DNA of 64,000 bases from Saprospiraceae bacterium (GCA_022844565.1 JALHLK010000004.1:1-64000), one strand, 5' to 3'. Shown: positions 8,816 to 21,386, numbered from the stretch's first letter. The notes: a model not told the origin generated them from the letters alone. Program-made: numbers and translations.

Positions 8816-10135
8816 ATGAAAAATAAATCTATCCACAATCGTCGTACATTTTTAACACAAGCAGCCACCGTCATTGGAGGTTTTATGATCGTGCCTCGCC
8901 ATGTCTTGGGTGGTAAAAATGCATTTGGAGAGCTATACAAAGCCCCAAGTGACAAGATCAATCTTGGTTTTATCGGTACGGGTAAACAGGGTAGGGGTTT
9001 ATCAAATTCATTTTTGAACACGAATGAAATCCATATCACGGCCATAAGCGAAGTGTATAAAGCCAAGGCAGAATTGATGATAGAGCGGGTTAAAGATCAA
9101 TATGCTAAGAATCCTAACCTTGGGTCTTGCCCAGAAATAGGTGTATATAAAGACTATCGAGAATTATTGTCTAGAAAAGATATAGATGGAGTGGTCATTG
9201 CCACCCCTGATCATCAGCACGCAGTAATGTCAGTAAGAGCCGCAGAAGCTGGCAAGGATATCTTTTGCGAAAAGCCACTTGCCCTCACAGTAAAAGAGGG
9301 TAGAGCTATGGTCAATGCCGCAAGGAAGCACAAAAGAGTGTTCCAAACAGGAAGTATGCAGCGCTCTTGGCCAGAATTCCGTCAAGCAGCAGAAATTGTG
9401 CGAAATGGGTACTTAGGCGATATAAAACACATCAAAGTCAACATCGGAAAACCACCCGTGAAATACAATTTACCAGAGGAATCTATACCCGAAGGTCTTG
9501 ACTGGAAACTGTGGTTAGGACCTAATGAGTACGCTCCTTTTAATGCTGAATTAGCTCCTCCAACATCCAAAGACGTTTTTCCAAATTGGCGATTATACAG
9601 CGAATTTGGAGGTGGTATGGTGACAGATTGGGGTGCACACATGTTTGATATCGTGCAGTGGGCTTTAGATATGGATGATAGTGGACCCGAATCTTTCACC
9701 CCTCCAAATGGCAAAGATATTCAACACCTTACCATCAAATACAAAAATGGCATCACCATGACCCACGAACCTTGGGATTGGAATAATGCTATTCATTTCA
9801 TTGGCTCAGAAGGCGAGCTTAAAGTAGGTCGTAGAAAGATCGAAACCACTCCCGTATCTTTAGCTACCAAAGTGATAGGTCAAAATGAAAAACACGTCTA
9901 CAAAAGCGAAAATCACTATACTGACTTCCTTCAAGCCATACGAAATCGAACTAAACCCATTTGCGATGTAGAAATTGGTCACAGAACATCCTCTTTATGC
10001 AACATTGCCAATATAGCGTACCAACTGAATCGACCTTTAGTTTGGAACCCTAAAAAAGAGATATTCAAAGGAGATAAAGAAGCTGATGGGCTATTGGGTA
10101 GGAAGTTAAATGGGGAGTGGGGTGTGAAGATTTAG
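8816..10135 (+). CDS. Tat-exported Gfo/Idh/MocA-family oxidoreductase
   Basis: The 439-aa protein begins with a twin-arginine signal (NRRTFL at 8-13, followed by a hydrophobic stretch to about residue 27). A Rossmann nucleotide site follows (GFIGTGKQGRG, about 51-61), then the family motif EKPLA (152-156) and the substrate-domain motif GGGMVTDWGAH. These enzymes use NAD(P)(H) bound before Tat export and act on sugars or sugar alcohols in the periplasm. The C-terminal tail (PKKEIFKGDKEADGLL) is characteristic of secreted Bacteroidota members. It probably forms an operon with the upstream beta-propeller gene. The substrate cannot be predicted. Confidence 0.9.
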   Translation: MKNKSIHNRRTFLTQAATVIGGFMIVPRHVLGGKNAFGELYKAPSDKINLGFIGTGKQGRGLSNSFLNTNEIHITAISEVYKAKAELMIERVKDQYAKNPNLGSCPEIGVYKDYRELLSRKDIDGVVIATPDHQHAVMSVRAAEAGKDIFCEKPLALTVKEGRAMVNAARKHKRVFQTGSMQRSWPEFRQAAEIVRNGYLGDIKHIKVNIGKPPVKYNLPEESIPEGLDWKLWLGPNEYAPFNAELAPPTSKDVFPNWRLYSEFGGGMVTDWGAHMFDIVQWALDMDDSGPESFTPPNGKDIQHLTIKYKNGITMTHEPWDWNNAIHFIGSEGELKVGRRKIETTPVSLATKVIGQNEKHVYKSENHYTDFLQAIRNRTKPICDVEIGHRTSSLCNIANIAYQLNRPLVWNPKKEIFKGDKEADGLLGRKLNGEWGVKI

Positions 10136-10225
10136 GCTGATTGGCCGATTGATAAACAAATGGCATTTTGTGAAAGATATATGATATTATTTATTCAAAT
10201 TTGTGTTTTTAATGAACTATCAAAT

Positions 10226-10259
10226 TGTGGCTGTAAGTCTAGATGATTTTACAACCACA
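10226..10259. terminator. Hairpin between convergent genes (probable bidirectional terminator)
   Basis: TGTGG-C-TGTAA (10226-10236) pairs with TTACA-A-CCACA (10249-10259), leaving one internal mismatch. It lies between the ends of the oxidoreductase gene and the minus-strand GH2 gene. T-rich flanks are weak, so the termination role is inferred from position. Confidence 0.5.
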
Positions 10260-10267
10260 CCATTTTG

Positions 10268-13384
<3,117 letters not shown>

Positions 13385-13557
13385 TTAATCGATCAGTAAA
13401 GGTAATGTTTGAACGATATATATTCTAATGTACAATAAAAAAAACTTTCTTCTCATTACTATTTTCCAATGATGGTGTTTGTGTTTTGAATTTGTCAATG
13501 ATTCATTTCTATTTATTCAAATCTCTAAATGGTTTAGCTAAAAACATGTAAAATATA

Positions 13558-13587
13558 TTGTTAAACAATAAGAATTGAATATATTTG
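13558..13587 (+). promoter_or_regulatory. Bacteroidota-type promoter (TTG-N19-TATATTTG)
   Basis: TTG at 13558-13560 and TATATTTG at 13580-13587 fit the -33/-7 consensus of the primary sigma factor of this phylum. It lies 26 bp before the ATG of a short membrane-protein frame. Confidence 0.55.
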
Positions 13588-13613
13588 TAATACACAATTC
13601 GAAATTCTTCAAC

Positions 13614-13766
13614 ATGCAAAAGAAATCTGATACTTTACTCAATTTTTTGGAAGTAATGGCTTGGTTAGGTCTTGTAGGTTTTGCAATACAAACATTTAAA
13701 ATTGCATTTAATTTTGTTTATGGATTTTTCAATAGGGACGGGTGGCATTCTGAATATTATCGCTAA
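13614..13766 (+). pseudogene. Short membrane-protein frame, possible remnant of a DUF2975-like gene
   Basis: From the ATG at 13614 a 50-aa protein can be read, with one hydrophobic segment (LNFLEVMAWLGLVGFAIQTF) and a following FNFVYGFF. The start and the hydrophobic segment recall the N terminus of DUF2975 membrane proteins, which are about three times longer, so this may be a truncated copy that kept its promoter. A MITE lies 55 bp downstream. It could also be a genuine small membrane protein. Confidence 0.35.
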
Positions 13767-13820
13767 AACTTTTGACAAGGGAATTGAAATAAAGGGTGAA
13801 AATGAATTGACAGTTTGATG

Positions 13821-13985
13821 TGTGTGTATAACAAATTGCACAAAAATGTTTTTGATTTTACCCACTAACTCCCTTGAAAGGGAAAACCAAATCAAAAACA
13901 TTTTAAAATTTGGCTTATGGCTCTCTTTAGAGCTGCGGGGTAAAACATAGACCAATTTTTCAGAAGTGCAATTTGTTATTCACAA
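13821..13985 (-). mobile_element. MITE, copy A (inverted relative to copy B)
   Basis: The 165-bp element starts TGTGTGTATAACAAATTGCAC and ends with the complementary GTGCAATTTGTTATTCACA. Inside is a perfect 16-bp inverted repeat (13843-13858 with 13889-13904) and a second, weaker hairpin (about 13905-13960). The same sequence in opposite orientation is found at 33783-33956. It is flanked by near-identical 8-bp sequences (GTTTGATG at 13813-13820 and TTTTGATG at 13986-13993), consistent with a target-site duplication. It encodes no protein, so it would need a transposase supplied elsewhere. Confidence 0.8.
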
Positions 13986-14015
13986 TTTTGATGTTTTAGG
14001 TCAAAAGATTGATAA

Positions 14016-14276
14016 ATGGAGCTAGAAAGACAAAATAAAAGTCATTTTATAGATTTGTCAGAGATGGTTTTGGATCTTTGGCCAGATTGCGATATGAATG
14101 AAGAAATAGAATATTGGCAATTTTGTATAGAAAACGATGACCACTATTTTGCATTGGCTAAAATTCGGAAAACCTATGCAGGATTTATCAATATAGGTAT
14201 CAGGACAGATTATGTGTAAGGTTCAGACTCCAGTGGGACAGCCTATCTAGAAGCAATATTTATAAACGATTATTTC
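14016..14276 (+). pseudogene. GNAT acetyltransferase pseudogene, AAC(6')-like
   Basis: The frame begins MELERQNKSHFIDLSEMVLD and continues LWPDCDMNEE and INIGIRTDYV, which resembles aminoglycoside 6'-N-acetyltransferases of the GNAT fold. At the position where the family usually has glutamate (DYVEG), the codon is TAA, after which the frame continues GSDSSGTAYLEAIFINDYF before losing similarity. So it has a nonsense mutation (probably GAA to TAA) and lacks the last third, including the acetyl-CoA pyrophosphate loop. It starts 30 bp after MITE copy A. Non-functional as read. Confidence 0.7.
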
Positions 14277-14294
14277 ATTATTTATTTTCTAAAG

Positions 14295-14615
14295 CTATAA
14301 GGTTACTTCGGATACTTTTCCTTTTTGCACTTGAGTTACTTTGATGTAAATGTTTCCATACTCAATAATACCCACCACATAGTTCATGGGCAATAATCCA
14401 TCGATGGTCACTTGACTAGAAGTGATTTTTTGGGTTTTAATAGCCGTGCGCGGATCGAAAATGTTATTTTTTAAACTTGCCATGTCAAAAACACCTATTG
14501 TTCCCTCTCTAAAATCTAAGGATAATCTTACAGTGACACTACCTGTTTCCACTTCCTCCTTTTCACATGACACCAATACAATAGAAAGCAAGACAAATAG
14601 AATTAGTTTTTTCAT
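14295..14615 (-). CDS. Small lipoprotein of unknown function
   Basis: The 106-aa protein has a lipoprotein signal with the lipidated cysteine at C17 (LSIVLVSC), followed by acidic residues. The remainder is predicted beta-rich (VTVRLSLDF, VTIDGLLPMNYVVGIIEYG, IYIKVTQVQKG), resembling a small all-beta domain. No recognised family or catalytic motif is seen. It is a single gene, divergent from the downstream hydrolase. Confidence 0.65.
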   Translation of the reverse strand: MKKLILFVLLSIVLVSCEKEEVETGSVTVRLSLDFREGTIGVFDMASLKNNIFDPRTAIKTQKITSSQVTIDGLLPMNYVVGIIEYGNIYIKVTQVQKGKVSEVTL

Positions 14616-14753
14616 AATTTAAAATTTTATCTTTACAACAAGTATTTTGGACCGATAGGTTTTATTGCTCTTGAGATTTTTTACAAATGAGCAGGATATG
14701 ACAAATTTTAAGAGGTATGCTCACGTTTGTAATGGTAAATATTAATTTTTTCT

Positions 14754-15668
14754 ATGTTGAAGTATAAGATAAAAATGGTACTTGGAATGTGCTTCTTGAT
14801 TTCGTTTTGTTGCGCTCAGGAAAGTAAGTATATACCTATAAAAGACGGCATCATCCACTATCGTACATTTGGAAAAGGAAAGCCCATCGTCATTATAAAT
14901 GGTGGTCCGGGGATGAATTGCGAAGGTTTTGCAACATTAGCAGAACAAATCTCAAAACAAGGATTTTTGTGCATCATTTATGACCAAAGAGGTACTGGAA
15001 AATCAAAGATTAATGAAATAAATCAAACCACCATAAATATGCAAAATATGGTTGACGATCTTGAAATCTTGAGAAATCATTTAAATATAAAGAATTGGAC
15101 AGTGTTGGGGCAATCTTTTGGAGGTTTATTAGCAGCACAATATGCCTATACTTTTCCAAAATCGATTAACAAAATCATCTTCTCCAATTCTGGAGGATTA
15201 AACCTCGATTTTTTAAATTATGTTGGTAATCGAATTCAAAATAATCTAAGCCAAGAGGAAAGAGATAGTATGACTTTTTATGAAAGTATCCTTGCTCAAG
15301 CTCCAGAAAATAAAGATGCCCAATACGGAAGAGCTAGACAATTGGCTTCAGCATATGTCTATAATAAGCAATATAAAGCAATTATGGCTGAACGAATGCT
15401 GCAAGTGAATTTGAACATCAATCAACTGGTCTACCGAGATTTACAAAGTAATAAATATGATTTTGTAGATAAGTTTGCTCAAAACAAAATCCCAGTCTTA
15501 ATTTTTCAAGGTTTGAACGATATTATATCTCTTGAAACTGCCCAAGTCATACAAAAAACCTTTTCTGGAAGTAAATTAGTCAAACTCGAGCATTGTGCCC
15601 ATTATCCTTGGTTGGACAGAGCTGATATCTTTTGGACAGAATTTAAAGACTTTATGGGAAATGATTAA
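14754..15668 (+). CDS. Secreted alpha/beta hydrolase, proline iminopeptidase-like
   Basis: The 304-aa protein has an N-terminal signal (MLKYKIKMVLGMCFLISFCCAQ) and the S33-type fold: oxyanion motif NGGPG (49-53), DQRGTGKS (77-84), nucleophile S121 in GQSFGG, an aspartate in GLNDIISLE and a C-terminal histidine in EHCAHYPW. This is the layout of proline iminopeptidases and related secreted hydrolases. It may release N-terminal proline from peptides, but small-ester hydrolysis is equally possible. Confidence 0.85.
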   Translation: MLKYKIKMVLGMCFLISFCCAQESKYIPIKDGIIHYRTFGKGKPIVIINGGPGMNCEGFATLAEQISKQGFLCIIYDQRGTGKSKINEINQTTINMQNMVDDLEILRNHLNIKNWTVLGQSFGGLLAAQYAYTFPKSINKIIFSNSGGLNLDFLNYVGNRIQNNLSQEERDSMTFYESILAQAPENKDAQYGRARQLASAYVYNKQYKAIMAERMLQVNLNINQLVYRDLQSNKYDFVDKFAQNKIPVLIFQGLNDIISLETAQVIQKTFSGSKLVKLEHCAHYPWLDRADIFWTEFKDFMGND

Positions 15669-15905
15669 ACCCAATTATTCAATATTAATTTGATGATGTT
15701 TACGCGTACACCCATGTCCAAATACGGACAATAATTTCTTTGTAAATAGCTGTAATTAGTTGTATGTCAGTGTTATATGTATTTGGCACGAAGGTGGTTT
15801 AATAATAGTGGTTTGGGTGAAATTTGAAAGGAGAATAAGTTAAAGAAGTTAAACATATTTTTCGATCTAATTTTCAAAATTCCTTCACTAATTAAATAAT
15901 AATCG

Positions 15906-18266
15906 ATGATCATCAACAGCATTAAAACAAGCATTCGAAACCTAAAGGCGAATAAAAGCATCTCAGCGATCAATATCTTAGGACTCAGTCTTGGGTTGAG
16001 TGCCTTCCTCATCATTTTATTATGGGTCGAAAACGAATACAGTTACAACAGTGATGTAAAAGATAGAGATCAGATCGCATCCATCATGGTCAACCAATCA
16101 TTCGAAAACGGAGAAATTCAAACGTATGCTGCTACACCACCACCTTTGGCAAAAAAAATGGTAGAATCCATTGATGGAGTAATTTCAGCGGCTACGGCTT
16201 CTTGGGGTGATCAAATTCAGTTTACAGTAGGAGATAACAAATTTACAGAATCTGGTCTTTATGTAAGCCCGGAGTTCATGGACGTTTTCAGTGTAGAATT
16301 GATCTCAGGTATCAAGAAAAACGTGTTGGGAAAGCCCAATACCGTCCTCATTTCGGAACAACTCGCGACTAAATATTTTGGCAATGCCGATCCCATAGGC
16401 AAAACCATTCAAACTGGTAATCAACTAAATTATGAAGTTGTCGGAGTGCTAAAAGCTCAAGAAGGAAAATCTACCATGAGGTACAATTTTCTGATGCCTA
16501 TCAACGATTATTTTAGTTTTAACCCTTTTATGGTCAATGACTGGGGCTCAAATAATGTACGAACCTATGCAAAATTCGAACCAAACACAGATTTTAATAA
16601 AATCAATGAAAGTATTAAAACAATGCTTCATCAGCAAAGTGACAATCAAAAGAAATGTGATTTGTTCTTATTTTCGATGAAGGATTGGTATCTAAAAGGT
16701 GAATTTAAAGATGGTCACATGGTGGGAGGTCGAATCAAATATATACGCCTTTTTTCCATTGTTGCGTTAGCTATTTTATTACTTTCTATTATCAATTTTG
16801 TCAACATGAGTACCGCGAGTGCTACTCAAAGACTGAAGGAAATAGGAGTGCGCAAAAGCTTGGGGGCTCATCGTTGGGCTCTGATAAGACACTTTTTGAT
16901 GGAGTCGATTACACTCGCAGTGATATCAGGAGTCATCGCTTTAGGTATTGTTTATGCTATATTACCCATGTTTAATGACAAGTTTGATTTAAATTTAATA
17001 GTCGATATTACAGTACCAAAACGCTTATTTTTCTTTTTGGTAATTGTGGTAGTATCTGGTGTTTTTGCGGGTATTTACCCTGCTTTGGTTTTGTCAGGAA
17101 TGGATGCAATTGCAGCAATTAAAAAGAATTTAATTACTGGAGTCGGAAATACTTCACTGATTAGAAAGGCGTTGGTAACTGGTCAATTTGCTATCACGAT
17201 TTTATTGATCACGAGTGCTGTTATTGTATCTAAGCAACTGGACTATTTTCAGTCTAAAGATTTGGGTATAGATGGAAATAATTTGGTCTGGTTTCCCAAT
17301 CAAATTCCATATGAGAAAATAGAAACAGCCATGAGAGAAATTTCTGACATTAAAGGTGTCAAAAACATTGCTTTGTCCACTTCGACATTTGATCGTAGTA
17401 ATAGTCGAGGTCATGACGTGAGCTGGCCAGATAAAAAACAAGGCGATGATGTCTTCTTTAATTTTATTGTGGGTAGCCATGATTTGCCTCCATCTTTGGG
17501 ATTAAAAGTCATTGAGGGTCGGTCATTTTCGAAAGAAATCGGTACAGATACCAGTGCAGTATTGATCAATGAAACAGCTGTAAAACAAATGAATCTGAAA
17601 GATCCTATCGGTCAATCCATTGATATTCGTGGGATGAAAAGCACAATTGTAGGTGTGCTCAAAGACTTTCATTTTGAATCATTACACAATACTATTGGCC
17701 CTGTCATTATGCAATGTAGACCTACCTGGACGTGGCTTGCATATGTAAAATTGGACGGGAGTAATAATGAAATAGCACTTAAATCGATAGAAAAAACCTA
17801 TCAGAAATTTGCACCCAATCAAATTTTCGAATACAACTATCAGAAAGATCATGCCCATTGGTTTTATAGATCAGAAGGCCAAACGGGCATTTTGATTAAG
17901 TGGTTTTCTGGTTTTGCTGTGTTTTTATCCTGTTTGGGTCTGCTGGGCTTGACTTTATTTACCATCGAAAGAAAGAAAAAGGAAATTGGTATCAGGAAGG
18001 TATTGGGAGCTAACATCTCCCACTTAATGATGCTTGTTTCTGGTCAATTTATTTTTCTCGTAGGCATAGCAATCATTTTATCGATTATACCATCTTATTA
18101 TTTAACGAGTGAATGGCTGGCAAATTTTGCTTACAGTATTTCTGTGGAATGGTATTATTACATTTTTGGACCGTTGCTGGCGTTATTACTTTCGTTTATG
18201 ACAATGGGTGCATTGATATTCAAAGCTTCGTTGGTCAATCCTGTGAAGTCGCTGAGATCGGAGTAA
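15906..18266 (+). CDS. ABC transporter permease, FtsX/MacB type (first of two)
   Basis: The 786-aa protein has the duplicated MacB layout: an N-terminal membrane helix, a periplasmic MacB_PCD domain, three helices of an FtsX domain (around 285-420), a second periplasmic domain, and a final three-helix FtsX domain ending VNPVKSLRSE. The motifs KEIGVRKSLGAH and KEIGIRKVLGAN mark the cytosolic coupling helices of each FtsX half. It should work with an ABC ATPase as a mechanotransmission or efflux complex, but no ATPase gene is nearby. The second, related permease starts 121 bp downstream. Confidence 0.88.
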   Translation: MIINSIKTSIRNLKANKSISAINILGLSLGLSAFLIILLWVENEYSYNSDVKDRDQIASIMVNQSFENGEIQTYAATPPPLAKKMVESIDGVISAATASWGDQIQFTVGDNKFTESGLYVSPEFMDVFSVELISGIKKNVLGKPNTVLISEQLATKYFGNADPIGKTIQTGNQLNYEVVGVLKAQEGKSTMRYNFLMPINDYFSFNPFMVNDWGSNNVRTYAKFEPNTDFNKINESIKTMLHQQSDNQKKCDLFLFSMKDWYLKGEFKDGHMVGGRIKYIRLFSIVALAILLLSIINFVNMSTASATQRLKEIGVRKSLGAHRWALIRHFLMESITLAVISGVIALGIVYAILPMFNDKFDLNLIVDITVPKRLFFFLVIVVVSGVFAGIYPALVLSGMDAIAAIKKNLITGVGNTSLIRKALVTGQFAITILLITSAVIVSKQLDYFQSKDLGIDGNNLVWFPNQIPYEKIETAMREISDIKGVKNIALSTSTFDRSNSRGHDVSWPDKKQGDDVFFNFIVGSHDLPPSLGLKVIEGRSFSKEIGTDTSAVLINETAVKQMNLKDPIGQSIDIRGMKSTIVGVLKDFHFESLHNTIGPVIMQCRPTWTWLAYVKLDGSNNEIALKSIEKTYQKFAPNQIFEYNYQKDHAHWFYRSEGQTGILIKWFSGFAVFLSCLGLLGLTLFTIERKKKEIGIRKVLGANISHLMMLVSGQFIFLVGIAIILSIIPSYYLTSEWLANFAYSISVEWYYYIFGPLLALLLSFMTMGALIFKASLVNPVKSLRSE

Positions 18267-18387
18267 ATAAACAGAAAAATAAATGCAATTTTATGTTATA
18301 ATTTTAAATAAACTAAGGAATTGTCAAGAACGTATCAAAATGTATTTGTTATTTCTTTACAACTCTTAAACACTAAAATCAAAAAAA

Positions 18388-20805
18388 ATGATAAAGAATT
18401 ATTTAAAAATTGCCATTCGGAGCTTAGCCCAAAATAAAGTTTATTCCTTCATAAATGTCATTGGGCTCACCACAGCCTTAAGCGTTGTCTTGCTTATTGC
18501 ACTGTATGTAAAAGACGATTTATCATTTGATCGATTTAATAAAAATGGTGATCAAATATTTAGGTTGGTTTCAGATATAAAGGATTCTAAAGGTGAAGTT
18601 CGAAAATCTGGAAATACGGGCTTTATACAAGGCCCAATTTTTAAAGAAGAAATTCCTGAGATCAATACATTCTGTAGATTTAGAAATGGTTGGAATACTT
18701 TGGTGAAGAAAGGAAGTGATACTTTTAAAGAGGAGCTAATATATAGCGACCATACTGTTTTTAAAATGTTTTCTTTTGATTTAATAGCAGGAGATAAAAA
18801 TTCTGCACTCTCCAAAATGAATAGTGTCGTCATCACTGAAAAGATGGCAGAAAAATATTTTAAGACAAAAGATGTTATCGGGGAGACAATGTATATAGGT
18901 GATTTAGGAGAAGAGCTAGTACCTTTTGAGGTGACTGGTGTAGTCAAATCTCTGCCTTCAAATTCTTCAATTCAATTTGATTTATTGTGCAATATTGAGT
19001 ACAGAATAAAAAAAGATCAAATTGATCTGACAAGCCAATCCTGGTACAATACAAGCATCAATACTTTTGTAATGCTAGATCCAGGAACTAAAAATGAACA
19101 TATTACTAAGAATATTAACTCAGTAGCAAGCTCACATATTGGCAAAGAAATTTTGGCTTCAAAAATAGAAAATCCTAAAAGTGAATTCCAATTTGATATT
19201 CAATACAAATTGCAGCCTTTTTTTAATATGCACCTTGACCCACAATATTTTGCTTCTAATGGCATGAAGCATTGGTCTGATGTGAAATACCCCAAAATTC
19301 TGAGCGGCATTGCTTTATTGATTATTCTTTTGGCGACGATTAATTTTGTCAATCTATCATTAGCTAGATCCATACAAAGATCAAAAGAAATTGGTGTAAG
19401 AAAGACAACTGGAGGAACACAGATGCAATTGTTTGCACAGTTTTTGTCAGAGTCGATGCTTACTACCTTTATTGCTGCAATTCCAGCTTTTTTTATAAGT
19501 TACTTTTTATTACCTTCCTTTTCAGATTTGACGGGTAAATTTCTTGATGTTGAGATTTTATTTTCGGCCCAATCGATATTGCTATATATTGGTTTGACTT
19601 TGACTATTGCATTGTTGGCGGGAGCATACCCTGCATTTGTTATGTCAGGATTTAAACCCATGGAAAGTTTAAAAGGACAGTCACTTTTTGGTTCGAAAAA
19701 TAGATTGAGACAAGCTTTGGTTGTTGTGCAATTTACCTTAGCAGGCGTATTGATGATTGGTACTGTATTTATTGGTCAACAATTCTCTTACATCAATTCC
19801 AAACCACTTGGATATGAAACTGCTAATCGATATAGATTTTGGTTGCCTTGGGAAAAGATAGGTGAAATAGGAGATGCACTGAAAGAAGAGCTCAAAGAAC
19901 AAAGTGACATTGAAATGGTGTCAGGAAAATCTGGGGACTTTAATATGACTAAATTTAGAATAGATGGAAATGAAACAGACTATATTTATTACGAACATAT
20001 TGATGACCAACATTTACAATTGATGAATATTCCTTTAGTGACAGGCAGATATTTTTCAAAATCGTTTTCGCAAGATACGGTTTCAAATTTGGTGGTGAAT
20101 GAGTCTTTTGTTAAAAACATTTTACCCAAGAATGTGGATCCTTTACAACACGCTTTAAAAGGAACAGAAATTACCTATAATATCGTTGGAGTGGTTAAGG
20201 ATTTTCACTATGATAATTTTAAAGAAAACATCCAACCCATGGTATTTTTCATGGATAAAGGTACGGAGGCTGGAATGGTCCATGTCAAAATTAAAGAAGG
20301 AAGAAGTATACAAGCCTTGAGTGCTATTCAATCCATCTACAAACAATTTGAGCCCCATTTACCTTTGGAATACCAAACCCTTGAAGAAGTAAGAATGGAC
20401 AGATATACTGAAGAACTCAGAGAAAAGAATATCATAACCTATACATCTGTATTGGCCATTTTAATTGCTTGCTTAGGATTGTTTGGCTTAGCAACTTTTA
20501 TGACAGAGCAGCGAATAAAAGAAATCGGAATTCGGAAAGTATTGGGTGCAAAAGTTTCTGAAATTACCATTTTACTTTCTAAAGATTTCATACAATTGGT
20601 CATTTTGTCGTTCGTTTTGGCAGTACCTTTTGGGTATTATTTCGTAGATCGATGGTTACAAAATTTCACTTACCGAATCGATATAGAATGGTGGGTTTTT
20701 GGCTTAATAGGGTCAGTCGCTGTCGTAATAGCATTGATCACAGTCTCTTATCAGTCACTAAAAACTGCGTTGAGTGATCCTATAAAGGCACTTCGGAATG
20801 ATTGA
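18388..20805 (+). CDS. ABC transporter permease, FtsX/MacB type (second of two)
   Basis: The 805-aa protein has the same domain order as the preceding gene: one N-terminal helix, MacB_PCD, FtsX, MacB_PCD, FtsX. Coupling-helix motifs are SKEIGVRKTTGG and KEIGIRKVLGAK, and the C terminus is SDPIKALRND. The two genes are diverged paralogues in tandem and could form a heterodimer. Substrate and ATPase partner are unknown. The intergenic 121 bp holds no clear terminator, so co-transcription is possible. Confidence 0.88.
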   Translation: MIKNYLKIAIRSLAQNKVYSFINVIGLTTALSVVLLIALYVKDDLSFDRFNKNGDQIFRLVSDIKDSKGEVRKSGNTGFIQGPIFKEEIPEINTFCRFRNGWNTLVKKGSDTFKEELIYSDHTVFKMFSFDLIAGDKNSALSKMNSVVITEKMAEKYFKTKDVIGETMYIGDLGEELVPFEVTGVVKSLPSNSSIQFDLLCNIEYRIKKDQIDLTSQSWYNTSINTFVMLDPGTKNEHITKNINSVASSHIGKEILASKIENPKSEFQFDIQYKLQPFFNMHLDPQYFASNGMKHWSDVKYPKILSGIALLIILLATINFVNLSLARSIQRSKEIGVRKTTGGTQMQLFAQFLSESMLTTFIAAIPAFFISYFLLPSFSDLTGKFLDVEILFSAQSILLYIGLTLTIALLAGAYPAFVMSGFKPMESLKGQSLFGSKNRLRQALVVVQFTLAGVLMIGTVFIGQQFSYINSKPLGYETANRYRFWLPWEKIGEIGDALKEELKEQSDIEMVSGKSGDFNMTKFRIDGNETDYIYYEHIDDQHLQLMNIPLVTGRYFSKSFSQDTVSNLVVNESFVKNILPKNVDPLQHALKGTEITYNIVGVVKDFHYDNFKENIQPMVFFMDKGTEAGMVHVKIKEGRSIQALSAIQSIYKQFEPHLPLEYQTLEEVRMDRYTEELREKNIITYTSVLAILIACLGLFGLATFMTEQRIKEIGIRKVLGAKVSEITILLSKDFIQLVILSFVLAVPFGYYFVDRWLQNFTYRIDIEWWVFGLIGSVAVVIALITVSYQSLKTALSDPIKALRND

Positions 20806-21386
20806 TTTTTTAAAAAAATGGACTCCTCACCTGTGAACATTTATTTAACTCTAAGAAATTTAAGTTTTCTTTAAAATCAAATTCTATTAAATAGAAAGTG
20901 GAAGTACTGTAATATTCCAAAATTAGGTTCTATTCTGAGTAGTGTGGGTAAATATGGATCGTACCGATGGCACTCAATAATTATTTCTAGGTTTGTAACT
21001 ACGGTTTAAAAACCGCAGTTACAAAATTTATCAACCCTACGGGTCTTGATTCTCTTACTAATTACTTTCAAGTAAGTAGGAACTTTTTTCAACAGATGTT
21101 CCTTTATGAAAGACCTAGAAGGTCGAAAGATATTGAAACAATGGTTTTCAAACCATTGTTAGTGGTAAAAAGCAACATTGAGTACCGTAGGTACGCCACA
21201 TATAAGAGACCTTTTTACATAGAGATCATCAGAAAACCAAAACTTATTCTATTGCAGTGATTTACTTTATAGAAAGAAGTCTAAAATTCAATTACGCACA
21301 TTATTCGACATAGAGTCCAAAATTAACATTAAGAAAACATAGATAAACGTATCTTTGAGCGATTTTCTTAACAATTAGAATTAATA
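20806..21386. repeat. Intergenic array of small palindromes (core 20961-21194)
   Basis: No gene is visible. The core contains a chain of hairpins: a 16-bp stem with one mismatch at 20992-21007/21010-21025 (TTTGTAACTACGGTTT), a 10-bp stem at 21137-21146/21151-21160 (AACAATGGTT), and short stems such as ACCCtacGGGT, GACCTagaAGGTC and GTACCgtaGGTAC. The outer ends (20961-20980 and 21175-21194) are imperfect inverted repeats, 15 of 20 bases complementary. This looks like a dispersed non-coding palindromic repeat cluster, possibly a non-autonomous element. Confidence 0.6.
21350..21357 (+). promoter_or_regulatory. Candidate -7 element (TATCTTTG) for the glycosyltransferase gene
   Basis: TATCTTTG fits the Bacteroidota -7 consensus TAnnTTTG and lies 29 bp before the ATG at 21387. 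No TTG is present at the usual -33 position. Confidence 0.4.

Noticed and set aside
13665-13955. A 96-aa minus-strand frame with a similar 62-aa plus-strand frame at 33784-33972
   Set aside because: The two are alike only because both read through the MITE copies; the similarity reflects the mobile repeat, not a protein family.
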